From Ruminococcaceae bacterium UBA1865 (GTDB lineage Bacteria; Bacillota; Clostridia; Oscillospirales; Acutalibacteraceae), in the NCBI GenBank assembly GCA_002338255.1, contig DDHX01000043.1, positions 1 through 6,780 of the forward strand: DNA of 6,780 nucleotides, given 5' to 3'. The notes beneath the pieces are model-generated. The model had not been told where the DNA came from, did not search any database, and saw nothing but the letters and a program-made list of their open reading frames with translations. The position numbers and the translations under genes were made by a program. Shown here piece by piece: positions 1 through 5,525 of the stretch. Each line of letters opens with the position of its first letter. Positions within the stretch are counted from its first letter, which is position 1.

Positions 1-151
1 ACAATCGTTCGGGAAGAATTACAAGCATAAGGAATACAATTAAGCCGAGCAGAAAAGCCGGGTCGCTGAAAATAAACATCGGGAACAGCATTCCAAAAAG
101 TACTGCTATTTTTGACCTGACATCCAGTCTGTGAAGATAGGTATTCTCCAT
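1..151 (-). CDS. ecfT: EcfT transmembrane component of ECF transporter (N-terminal part, cut by window edge)
   Basis: Only the first 50 codons are inside the window. The start of the protein reads MENTYLHRLDVRSKIAVLFG; the 'LHRLD-x-R-(S/T)-K' stretch at residues 6-14 is the hallmark N-terminus of EcfT (CbiQ-type) proteins. It is followed by a hydrophobic segment with a polar Ser-Asp-Pro turn at about residues 29-31, which separates the first two membrane helices. EcfT is the membrane scaffold that couples ATP hydrolysis by the ECF ATPases to toppling of the S component. The ATG lies 2 bp after the TGA of the ATPase gene, which indicates translational coupling. The Shine-Dalgarno GGGGAGGA sits inside the end of that gene. 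The coupling helices with Ala-Arg-Gly motifs expected later in the protein are outside the window. The family call is firm; completeness is unknown. Confidence 0.9.
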   Translation of the reverse strand, partial: MENTYLHRLDVRSKIAVLFGMLFPMFIFSDPAFLLGLIVFLMLVILPERL

Positions 152-153
152 AT

Positions 154-1890
154 TCAGCAATCCTCCCCGCAGCTGTTTATTACCATTCCCGCAAGCTGCT
201 TCATATCGAGAACAACTTGTTCCAATCCGAAAGGTTTTAATTTCTTAGATAGTTTTACACATTGCGGCGGAGTAACAAAGGCCTCTTCCAGCACCTCAGA
301 ATTCGAAAATACCTGTTGGGTTGTCCCATCAAGCACAATTCCGCCCTTTTGCATTACAATCACCCTTGTGGCATAGCGCGCCACAATATCCATATCATGA
401 GTAATCATAACAATCGTAGTTCCGTTTTTATGAAGTTCGCAAATTAAGTCCATCATTCTGTTGACACCCAGCCAATCGAGTCCGGTAGTCGGTTCATCGA
501 CGACCAAAACTGATGGACGCATCACCAAGATGGATGCGACTGCAATCATCTGTCTTTGACCCTTACCCAAGGAAAACGGATGCTCGTCCCTGTACTGCGA
601 AAGATTTGTCAGCTTAAGCACCTCGTCGATACGCTTGCTGATCTCCTCTTCGCTTAAGTTCAGATTCTGCAGCCCATATGCCAACTCATTGTAAACAGAT
701 GTCGAAAAGATCTGATGGTCCGGGTTCTGAAACACATAACCAATGTATTGCGTTAATTCAGAAGAGTCCTTTTTGCCGATATTTTCACCGCAAACCGACA
801 CAGTCCCCGAAGTGGGCGTAAGAATACCATTAAAATGTTTTGCCAAGGTGGTTTTTCCGGCACCGTTCTGGCCAATGATGGCCACAAAATCTCCTTTTTC
901 AACCTGCAGTGAAACCTTTTTCAGAGCAATCTTTCCACTTTCGTATTGATAAGTCAGGTTGTCGATGCTAAGCACAGGCTGTGATAAAACTTCCAGATTT
1001 GTTTTCATGGAATCGGATGCACTGTATTTTATTTTTTTCCCGTTCAAGAGCTTTTTGGTCAGTTCAAGGGCATCCGTAACGGTAAGGGGAACCTCGTCTT
1101 TGGTAATTAGTCCGTTCTGATATAGCTCCCAGCCAAAGATGCTTACCGGAAGAGGCTTGATACTGTTTTTTTCCACTAAATCCAAATCCTTGAAAAAATC
1201 AGAGGGTTTTCCGCTCCATGCGACAGTACCATCATTTATAATAATCAGCTGATCAGCCTTTTGGCTGATTTCCTGGCTGGAATGTTCCACTGCAACGATT
1301 GTTGTGTTTTTCTCGCTTTTTAAATCAGTAATGGTTTGATATATTTCTTCACGTCCGATTGGGTCAAGCTCCGATGTGGGCTCATCTAAAACAAGGATAG
1401 AAGGCTTCATCGCCAGCACTCCTGCAATTGCAAGGCGCTGTTTTTCACCGCCGGAAAGCTGGGAAGTTCCTCTTTTGTTATAGCCAACCAACCGGACTCT
1501 TTCCAAAGCCTCGTCTATTCTCTTAAAAATCTCCTCCCGCGGGATCATATAATTTCTTGGGCCGAACGCAACATCCTCTTCCACTGTTTTTCCGAAAACC
1601 TGTGTGTCGGAATCCTGCATCACAAGACCTATATGCTTTGTCATTGTTTGTACCCGATACTTTGCTACATCCATATCCGCTACGATAATGGAACCGGTCA
1701 GCTTTCCCTCCATCACTTGGGGAATAATCCCATTCATACACATCAGCGCAGTTGTTTTTCCTGCCCCTGTTCTTCCCATGATAACGGTAAATTTGCCTTC
1801 GTCCACTTGAAAGCTTATATTGGAGAGAACATTTTTTGAATCACCCGGATAAGAATAGGATACAGAATTAAACACAATATTATCACTCAT
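154..1890 (-). CDS. Fused double-cassette ECF transporter ATPase (EcfA-EcfA' in one chain)
   Basis: This 578-residue protein carries two ABC ATPase domains and would power the ECF importer from the cytoplasmic face of the membrane. Domain 1 has Walker A GRTGAGKTT (39-47), Q-loop Gln92, signature LSGGEKQR (145-152), Walker B ILVLDE (165-170) and switch His203. Domain 2 has Walker A GQNGAGKTT (340-348), Q-loop Gln388, a variant signature SLGKGQRQ (440-447), Walker B VLVVDE (461-466) and switch His498. A linker of about 70 residues (235-305) joins them, and the C-terminal PPQ-x4-LSKKL (541-550) resembles the tail of EcfA proteins. Many ECF modules use two separate ATPase genes; this fused form resembles YkoD/DUF3744-type ATPases. 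The ATG at 1890 has an AGGGG ribosome site 8 bases upstream. The gene follows the S component after 69 bp that hold a strong hairpin, and overlaps the ribosome site of ecfT. Confidence 0.93.
   Translation of the reverse strand: MSDNIVFNSVSYSYPGDSKNVLSNISFQVDEGKFTVIMGRTGAGKTTALMCMNGIIPQVMEGKLTGSIIVADMDVAKYRVQTMTKHIGLVMQDSDTQVFGKTVEEDVAFGPRNYMIPREEIFKRIDEALERVRLVGYNKRGTSQLSGGEKQRLAIAGVLAMKPSILVLDEPTSELDPIGREEIYQTITDLKSEKNTTIVAVEHSSQEISQKADQLIIINDGTVAWSGKPSDFFKDLDLVEKNSIKPLPVSIFGWELYQNGLITKDEVPLTVTDALELTKKLLNGKKIKYSASDSMKTNLEVLSQPVLSIDNLTYQYESGKIALKKVSLQVEKGDFVAIIGQNGAGKTTLAKHFNGILTPTSGTVSVCGENIGKKDSSELTQYIGYVFQNPDHQIFSTSVYNELAYGLQNLNLSEEEISKRIDEVLKLTNLSQYRDEHPFSLGKGQRQMIAVASILVMRPSVLVVDEPTTGLDWLGVNRMMDLICELHKNGTTIVMITHDMDIVARYATRVIVMQKGGIVLDGTTQQVFSNSEVLEEAFVTPPQCVKLSKKLKPFGLEQVVLDMKQLAGMVINSCGEDC
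161..168 (-). promoter_or_regulatory. Ribosome binding site of ecfT inside the ATPase gene
   Basis: GGGGAGGA on the minus strand, 9 bases before the ecfT ATG. It overlaps the last codons of the ATPase gene, so ribosomes finishing the ATPase are well placed to start ecfT. This fixes the ecfT start and supports co-translation of the two core subunits. Confidence 0.8.
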
Positions 1891-1918
1891 ACGCTGTGCC
1901 CCTGTTATCTGAATTTAA

Positions 1919-1949
1919 ACATATCGGAGTAGCTTGTACTCCGATATGT
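1919..1949 (-). promoter_or_regulatory. Perfect 13-bp intercistronic hairpin between S component and ATPase genes
   Basis: The arms are 1919-1931 and 1937-1949 (ACATATCGGAGTA and its exact complement) around a 5-base loop. In the minus-strand transcript it lies 10 bases after the S-component stop codon and about 28 bases before the ATPase start. The bases after it (TTAAATTC) are not a good uridine run, so full termination is doubtful. A partial terminator, a 3'-end stabiliser of the upstream message, or a protein-binding palindrome all remain possible. The structure is seen directly; its function is inferred. Confidence 0.7.
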
Positions 1950-1959
1950 CGTTTCTCAA

Positions 1960-2496
1960 TTATTCAGCAAGAAGTTTGCTGCCCTTTACCGCCTTGTAAG
2001 CGATCGCGGCAAGAATGGTATTGACAGCAGATGCAATCAGTAACGATGGAATATTGGCTACATAAAGCGCCCAGCCACCGACGGGAAGCAGCAGCAGACC
2101 TGTTGCAAAAGTGTTCAGGAGGGTTGCAACCACAACACCGATTACCAGACCAAATTTAACTTTTTTGGAGATGAATCGAAGAATAAGCGCCCAAAGTGCC
2201 ATCGTAACTGCGATTCCGAGATGAATGGGGATGGTAAGCGGGAAACCTACGACTGCTGCGGACAACAGATGGCCGATTGCGATAACCAGTGCGCCTTCCA
2301 CTCCGCCAAAGGCAATCGCGCAAAAATATCCCGGACAGGAGTCGAGACCAATTGAACCGATTGGACTGGGGATTTTGATCATTGCGCCTACCGCACTCAG
2401 CGCAATAAAGACAGCTACAATTGCCACGCGTTTGACCGACCATTTTTTCTTTCCGCCCGTTTGCAAATCTTCTTTCTCCAAGCTGCTTGTACTCAT
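1960..2496 (-). CDS. ECF transporter S component (substrate-binding membrane subunit)
   Basis: A 178-residue integral membrane protein of the size typical of S components (about 170-210), with a basic, charged N-terminal tail (1-23) and five to six hydrophobic segments at roughly 22-41, 56-82, 88-108, 115-137 and 143-170. The first helix contains AVFIA (28-32), which fits the AxxxA motif S components use to contact EcfT. The stretches VGAMIKIPSPIGSIGLDS (36-53) and GHLLSA (75-80) remind me of S components annotated as ECF_trnsprt (PF12822), including the alpha-ribazole type CblT. That is memory of family style and not a search result. The neighbouring kinase and ARH-like hydrolase make a nucleoside or riboside the best guess for the ligand. 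The ATG at 2496 has GGGGAGGA 6 bases upstream. The gene sits 58 bp after the kinase, and that gap contains a promoter-like sequence. Confidence 0.87.
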   Translation of the reverse strand: MSTSSLEKEDLQTGGKKKWSVKRVAIVAVFIALSAVGAMIKIPSPIGSIGLDSCPGYFCAIAFGGVEGALVIAIGHLLSAAVVGFPLTIPIHLGIAVTMALWALILRFISKKVKFGLVIGVVVATLLNTFATGLLLLPVGGWALYVANIPSLLIASAVNTILAAIAYKAVKGSKLLAE

Positions 2497-2523
2497 GAAT
2501 AGTTCCTCCCCTAAATGAAATTT

Positions 2524-2551
2524 ATAATACAGGCATACTGCCTGCTGACAA
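2524..2551 (-). promoter_or_regulatory. Possible internal promoter with a palindrome in its spacer
   Basis: On the minus strand, TTGTCA (2551-2546, 5 of 6 to consensus) and TATTAT (2529-2524, 5 of 6) are separated by 16 bases. A perfect inverted repeat, CAGGCA-GTA-TGCCTG (2544-2530), fills 15 of those 16 bases. A start near 2517 would give a short leader containing the S-component ribosome site (2503-2510). This could drive the S-A-T transporter genes separately from the regulator and kinase. Alternatively, the palindrome may act only as a weak RNA hairpin in the read-through transcript. Confidence 0.45.
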
Positions 2552-2554
2552 CAT

Positions 2555-3487
2555 TTATTTGCCGTGATTTATCATTTCATTTGCCTGGTTCAAAGTAGGA
2601 CAGGTTCGCGCTCCGACATTTTGACAGGTAAAGGCGGCACAGGCCGTAGCGAACTCCATGGCTGCCCTTAATGGCTTTTTGTCAATAAGATAGGAATACA
2701 TGAATGCACCGAGATAAGAATCTCCGGCGCCGGTAGTGTCCACCACTTTAATCGGGTAAACCGGCACGAAAGTTTTAGTATCAGTTTCATCAAAAGCAAT
2801 TGACCCTTTACTCCCGAGGGTGACAAGCAGAAGCTTTTTAAAATAGCCGCGTATGTATTTGCACGCTTCAGGTAAATCCTGTGTTTCGCACAGTTGATAA
2901 AATCCACCTTGACAAGGTGCGAAAATATCTACATATTGGAGTGCCTCCAATACCATTTCTTTGCTAACGCCCAGATTTTCCATGGTGTTCATGCCCACTT
3001 GCAGATTGAACACAGTGGTCATGCCTGCTTTTTTTGCTTCTTTCAGAGCCTGTAACGCCGCTTCCCCGGGAAGAAAATCCGTATAGAGAATCTTGGCTTG
3101 AGTAAGATAATTCACATCGACATCTGTTTTTTTCATATTTAAGAACGAATTCCCCATATTCAGTAAGATAAACTTCCGTCCCTTACTGTCCACTACAATG
3201 TCCGTGTGGAGAGAGGTGCTGTTGGGAATCGTGCGAAGACCACGTTCATCGATTTTTTCTTGGACAATGCTGCTTTTAATTTCTTCGCCTAAATTGTCAT
3301 CACCAATTTGTGCCATAAATCCGCATTTACCTGACAAACGGCTTACTTGTGTAATTACGTTTGTGCCGCTTCCTCCGGGTAAGTAATTCGACTTGCCGAC
3401 AATGGCAAACCCGTCTTCCTGAGGCAGCTCGTCCACCTGCATAATTACATCCATTGCTACTGTTGCCAATCCGATAACATCCAACAT
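2555..3487 (-). CDS. PfkB-family carbohydrate/nucleoside kinase
   Basis: At 310 residues this is the usual size for ribokinase-fold kinases, which transfer phosphate from ATP to a hydroxymethyl group of a sugar or nucleoside. The N-terminus has the sugar-contact Asp13 region (GLATVAMDV) and the first PfkB signature, PGGSGTNV (37-44), running to IGDD (61-64). The second signature DTTGAGDS (250-257) supplies the anion hole and catalytic base Asp256, and LGSKGS (224-229) is the usual pre-nucleotide strand. The region where ribokinases carry the Asn-x-x-Glu motif reads APCQGGFYQL (190-199), without that Asn or Glu. The ATG at 3487 has AAAGGA 5 bases upstream. The gene is 35 bp behind the GntR regulator and ahead of the importer, which suggests it phosphorylates the imported compound or a sugar released from it. 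It resembles the YegV position in yegTUVW-type clusters. The substrate is not identifiable by eye. Confidence 0.9.
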   Translation of the reverse strand: MLDVIGLATVAMDVIMQVDELPQEDGFAIVGKSNYLPGGSGTNVITQVSRLSGKCGFMAQIGDDNLGEEIKSSIVQEKIDERGLRTIPNSTSLHTDIVVDSKGRKFILLNMGNSFLNMKKTDVDVNYLTQAKILYTDFLPGEAALQALKEAKKAGMTTVFNLQVGMNTMENLGVSKEMVLEALQYVDIFAPCQGGFYQLCETQDLPEACKYIRGYFKKLLLVTLGSKGSIAFDETDTKTFVPVYPIKVVDTTGAGDSYLGAFMYSYLIDKKPLRAAMEFATACAAFTCQNVGARTCPTLNQANEMINHGK

Positions 3488-3522
3488 TTTGATCCTTTCC
3501 GCTTGAAAGCATTTTATATTAT

Positions 3523-4248
3523 TTACAGCCGCTGTCGCAAGGTAACCATTTGGCTGTATCGATCTCCCCTAATATTAATCTCGCTATATTCAACGATGAC
3601 ATTATTTTGATCGTATGCGACTCGTTTAATAAATAAAACAGGGTCCCCTTTTTCAATATTCAAAATTTTCGCCACATGGCTACTTGCTCCGATTGCGCTG
3701 ATATTGTCCTGCGCGGTTTGGATGGAGATATTAAAATCCTCTTCGAGCGCCTTGTACAGGGACTGCTTTTTTTCAATTAAGGATACATCATTTCCTTCCA
3801 GATATTTGCATGGAATAAATGAAACATGGATGCAGATTGGTTCGTCATCCGCAGCGCGTTCACGGTAAATCTCATACACCTTCTCATCGAGATCGATGTC
3901 TAATTTTTCCGCAACTTCCTGTGTTGGAAATGTCTGAGATATTTTCATTTTTAGTACAGATGACTTAATCCCCTGCTTTTGAATGACATCGGTAAAGCTC
4001 ATCAAATTCGGATAGGAAGCACTTAATTTAGACGGAGTTACTTTCGTCCCTTTTCCGCGTACAATCGTGAGGTATCCGTCATCCACCAAACTTCTCACCG
4101 CATTACGAACGGTAGTACGGCTCACTTTGTAAAGGCTTTCCAACTTTGCCTCGCTTGGTAAATACTCGCCTTGTTTGTAATAGCCGTCTTTAATTTTATT
4201 TTCAATATCGCTCCTGATTTTCTGATAAAACGGTTCGCCTCTAACCAC
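3523..4248 (-). CDS. GntR-family transcriptional regulator, HutC subfamily (UTRA domain)
   Basis: A 241-residue DNA-binding regulator. Residues 5-72 form the winged helix-turn-helix of GntR proteins: LPSEAKLESLYKVSRTTVR (30-48) is the classic segment, and RGKGT (64-68) marks the wing. Residues from about 84 to 235 are a UTRA ligand-binding domain, ending in the typical VIVEYSEINIRGDRY stretch (217-231). Regulators of this subfamily usually repress and are released by a small phosphorylated or glycosylated metabolite. As first gene of the operon it probably autoregulates: operator-like palindromes overlap the start point of its promoter. It occupies the role of YegW in E. coli yegTUVW. The start is GTG at 4248, supported by GGAGGTGA 6 bases upstream. 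The effector is unknown and may be the product of the kinase or of the hydrolase. Confidence 0.93.
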   Translation of the reverse strand: MVRGEPFYQKIRSDIENKIKDGYYKQGEYLPSEAKLESLYKVSRTTVRNAVRSLVDDGYLTIVRGKGTKVTPSKLSASYPNLMSFTDVIQKQGIKSSVLKMKISQTFPTQEVAEKLDIDLDEKVYEIYRERAADDEPICIHVSFIPCKYLEGNDVSLIEKKQSLYKALEEDFNISIQTAQDNISAIGASSHVAKILNIEKGDPVLFIKRVAYDQNNVIVEYSEINIRGDRYSQMVTLRQRL

Positions 4249-4254
4249 AATAAT

Positions 4255-4262
4255 TCACCTCC
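4255..4262 (-). promoter_or_regulatory. Ribosome binding site fixing the GTG start of the regulator
   Basis: GGAGGTGA on the minus strand, 6 bases before GTG. It is near perfect and decides the non-ATG start of the GntR gene. Confidence 0.85.
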
Positions 4263-4266
4263 ACAT

Positions 4267-4294
4267 AATTTATTTTGACCGATCACAATAAATT
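4267..4294. promoter_or_regulatory. 28-bp imperfect palindrome in the operon leader
   Basis: Outer arms AATTTATT (4267-4274) and AATAAATT (4287-4294) are exact complements, and a second nested pair TGA (4276-4278) and TCA (4283-4285) lies inside. It sits in the untranslated leader just upstream of the regulator's ribosome site. It may be a downstream roadblock operator or a weak RNA hairpin near the ribosome site. AT-rich arms can arise by chance, so the functional call is tentative. Confidence 0.4.
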
Positions 4295-4336
4295 TTTCGT
4301 AAAAAAGCAAGAAACGATGCACTTTAATTACATTGT

Positions 4337-4362
4337 GACATCATTATGTCGTTATTAGTAAC
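4337..4362. promoter_or_regulatory. Candidate operator: two adjacent palindromes over the transcription start
   Basis: On the minus strand, GTTACTAATAAC (4362-4351, 10 of 12 symmetric) is directly followed by GACATAATGATGTC (4350-4337, perfect 5-bp arms around 4 bases). The pair spans from the end of the -10 element to about +17, the usual position for a repressor that blocks initiation. The encoded GntR/UTRA regulator is the obvious candidate ligand. Dimeric GntR proteins bind short palindromes of this size, though these do not match a HutC operator I can name. Confidence 0.55.
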
Positions 4363-4388
4363 ATATCACCGATTATTAAAAAAGTCAA
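4360..4388 (-). promoter_or_regulatory. Sigma-A-type promoter of the regulator-kinase-ECF operon
   Basis: The -35 element TTGACT (4388-4383, 5 of 6) lies 17 bases from the -10 element TATGTT (4365-4360, 4 of 6). The -10 is preceded by TG one base upstream (4368-4367), an extended -10. The predicted start is near 4353, giving a leader of about 105 bases before the GTG of the regulator. It is the best promoter I see in the window, and it lies in AT-rich DNA downstream of a terminator, as expected for the head of an operon. Confidence 0.7.
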
Positions 4389-4570
4389 CTAAAATTTATT
4401 CTATTTTATAAAATTAATATAAACAATTTACATATTTTTTGAATTAATAATCCTGTCATGGATTGGTGGTTTTAATTTAGCTAACAAAAATAAATGAAAA
4501 CAGTGAATTATTTGAGTATATCAGCGAACAATCATCAAAGAGTGTCTTAATTTAAATGAAACAGAGACTC
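4389..4570. other. AT-rich non-coding stretch upstream of the operon promoter
   Basis: The whole gap between the metallo-hydrolase stop and the regulator start is about 390 bp. Its ends hold the terminator and the promoter/operator elements listed separately. This middle part has no convincing gene, RNA gene or riboswitch. It contains A/T tracts that could act as an upstream promoter element and a small inverted repeat, AATCC-TGTCAT-GGATT (about 4449-4464), which is too weak to call. Confidence 0.6.
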
Positions 4571-4613
4571 AAAAAATCAAAAATCCTGCAATTAAAAATT
4601 GCAGGATTTTTGA
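4571..4613 (-). terminator. Intrinsic terminator of the metallo-hydrolase gene
   Basis: A perfect 17-bp inverted repeat (4577-4593 and 4597-4613, core AATCCTGCAATT) with a 3-base loop, followed on the minus strand by six T residues (4576-4571). It begins 25 bases after the stop codon of the metallo-hydrolase and insulates the downstream promoter from read-through. Confidence 0.9.
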
Positions 4614-4638
4614 TTGTCTTTATTTGTTAAAAGCAGTC

Positions 4639-5358
4639 TTACACAGACTGGGCTAGTTCATTTTCTAAGTCTTGCAGCAATGCTTTTTTCGACTGATGAA
4701 TACAATGACCTTGTATGCATATTTCAAAATCAAGCGTTTTCAAATAATCAATCAGAGTTTTCAGTTTATCCCTATAAAACAAGTTCCCATAATAAAGATC
4801 TTCATAAGTACAATCCCCTAAAAACACAGTCTTTTCTTCCGTGATATAATAAATTACACTGTCCTCGGAGTGAGGTCCCCCGATACGTTTAATTTCGCAT
4901 GTAATCCCGCCGAGGTCGAGCTTAAGCTCATCCTCAAAAACAATATCAGCCGGTTTAATGCAAATTTCTTTTCTGTTAGGATACTCTTTGATGATCATGT
5001 CAGAACAAAACTCAATATCCGAACCATCTTGAAGACGCTGATGCATTGCCTCATCATCCCAACACCATTTACTCATCTTAATAAGCTCTGCATTTGTCAA
5101 CCTGCACGCAATCGAAACAGCATCAATAGATGAGAGCCCATAAGTATGATCCCAATGCCAATGGGTTATTCCTACAAAATTTGGATAAGCAAGATTTGCA
5201 TGAGCAAGTTGCTGCGTAAAAAGTTGAACATGCTTTGAGGAATTTCCCGCGTCAATCATCAATGCATATTGATTCCCCGCTATATAACCTAAAGCAGGCC
5301 GATCCGTATCAGTATTGTTTGGTAAATAATATATTCTGTTGGATAATTTTGTCAGCAT
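4639..5358 (-). CDS. Metallo-beta-lactamase-fold hydrolase
   Basis: A 239-residue single-domain hydrolase of the MBL superfamily, probably cytoplasmic (no signal peptide seen). With the start used here, the di-metal ligands are complete: HxHxDH in THWHWDH (65-71, ligands His66, His68, Asp70, His71), His163 in GGPHSEDS, Asp182 in FLGDCTYED and His218 in IQGHC. The superfamily is chemically broad (thioesters, lactones, phosphodiesters, lactams), so the substrate cannot be named. An upstream ATG at 5406 would add 16 residues but has only a weak AAGTGG ahead of it. The ATG at 5358 has GGAGGA 8 bases upstream and begins just before the conserved N-terminal strand, so I prefer it. Terminators flank the gene on both sides, so its link to the neighbouring genes is uncertain. 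Confidence 0.88.
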   Translation of the reverse strand: MLTKLSNRIYYLPNNTDTDRPALGYIAGNQYALMIDAGNSSKHVQLFTQQLAHANLAYPNFVGITHWHWDHTYGLSSIDAVSIACRLTNAELIKMSKWCWDDEAMHQRLQDGSDIEFCSDMIIKEYPNRKEICIKPADIVFEDELKLDLGGITCEIKRIGGPHSEDSVIYYITEEKTVFLGDCTYEDLYYGNLFYRDKLKTLIDYLKTLDFEICIQGHCIHQSKKALLQDLENELAQSV

Positions 5359-5366
5359 ATTCATAT

Positions 5367-5372
5367 TCCTCC
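5367..5372 (-). promoter_or_regulatory. Ribosome binding site that selects the later start of the metallo-hydrolase
   Basis: GGAGGA on the minus strand, 8 bases before ATG at 5358. A further in-frame ATG at 5364 is only 2 bases away, too close to be used efficiently, and the ATG at 5406 lies upstream of this site. The site therefore argues for a 239-residue product over a 255-residue one. Confidence 0.75.
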
Positions 5373-5433
5373 AAGATGCTATAATATCTTTTATTTGCTT
5401 ATCCATTTAATCCACTTAAATTTTGTATTTATA

Positions 5434-5493
5434 AATAAACATATAAAATTGGAGAATACCTCTGTGCGGTCTTCTCCAATTTATATGTTTATT
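5434..5493 (-). terminator. Probable terminator after the ARH-family gene
   Basis: The arms 5434-5456 and 5472-5493 pair over about 22 bp with one bulged base (core TTGGAGAA / TTCTCCAA). An inner ACC/GGT extension closes a 7-base loop. On the minus strand the GC-containing core is followed by AATTTTATATGTTT. It starts 32 bases after the ARH stop. The tail is less uniform than at 4571-4613, so termination may be partial, leaving some read-through into the metallo-hydrolase gene. Confidence 0.65.
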
Positions 5494-5525
5494 GGATTGA
5501 AGTTTTCGGAATCGTGCCCTACACA

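Noticed and set aside
154..1850. Several open frames of 60-80 codons on the plus strand opposite the ATPase gene
   Set aside because: They lie antisense to a clearly conserved coding frame, lack ribosome sites, and have no domain-like sequence; they are shadows of the ATPase frame.
4276..4290. CRP-like half sites (TGTGA ... TCA) in the leader palindrome
   Set aside because: The spacer is 4 bases, not 6, the second half is degraded, and CRP-type control is not expected in this kind of Gram-positive at this position.
4293..4306. TTTTTACGAAAAA mini-hairpin and a six-T run in the leader as an attenuator
   Set aside because: The stem is only A-T pairs with a 3-base loop, and no GC-rich hairpin lies directly upstream of the T run.
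4122..4322. A 66-codon minus-strand frame overlapping the start of the GntR gene
   Set aside because: It is in another frame of the regulator's conserved helix-turn-helix region, has no ribosome site, and crosses the operon leader; the GTG-started regulator explains this DNA.
4249..4353. Possible riboswitch in the operon leader, as often found before ECF genes
   Set aside because: The leader is only about 105 bases, AT-rich, and shows none of the conserved cores I know for thiamine, flavin, cobalamin, preQ1 or purine riboswitches; the palindromes fit operators better.
4449..4464. Inverted repeat AATCC-TGTCAT-GGATT upstream of the operon promoter
   Set aside because: A 5-bp arm length in AT-rich DNA is expected by chance, and it does not match the palindromes at the promoter.
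4488..4544. An 18-codon plus-strand open frame starting at an ATG near 4488
   Set aside because: No ribosome site, low-complexity AT-rich DNA, and no partner or conserved feature.
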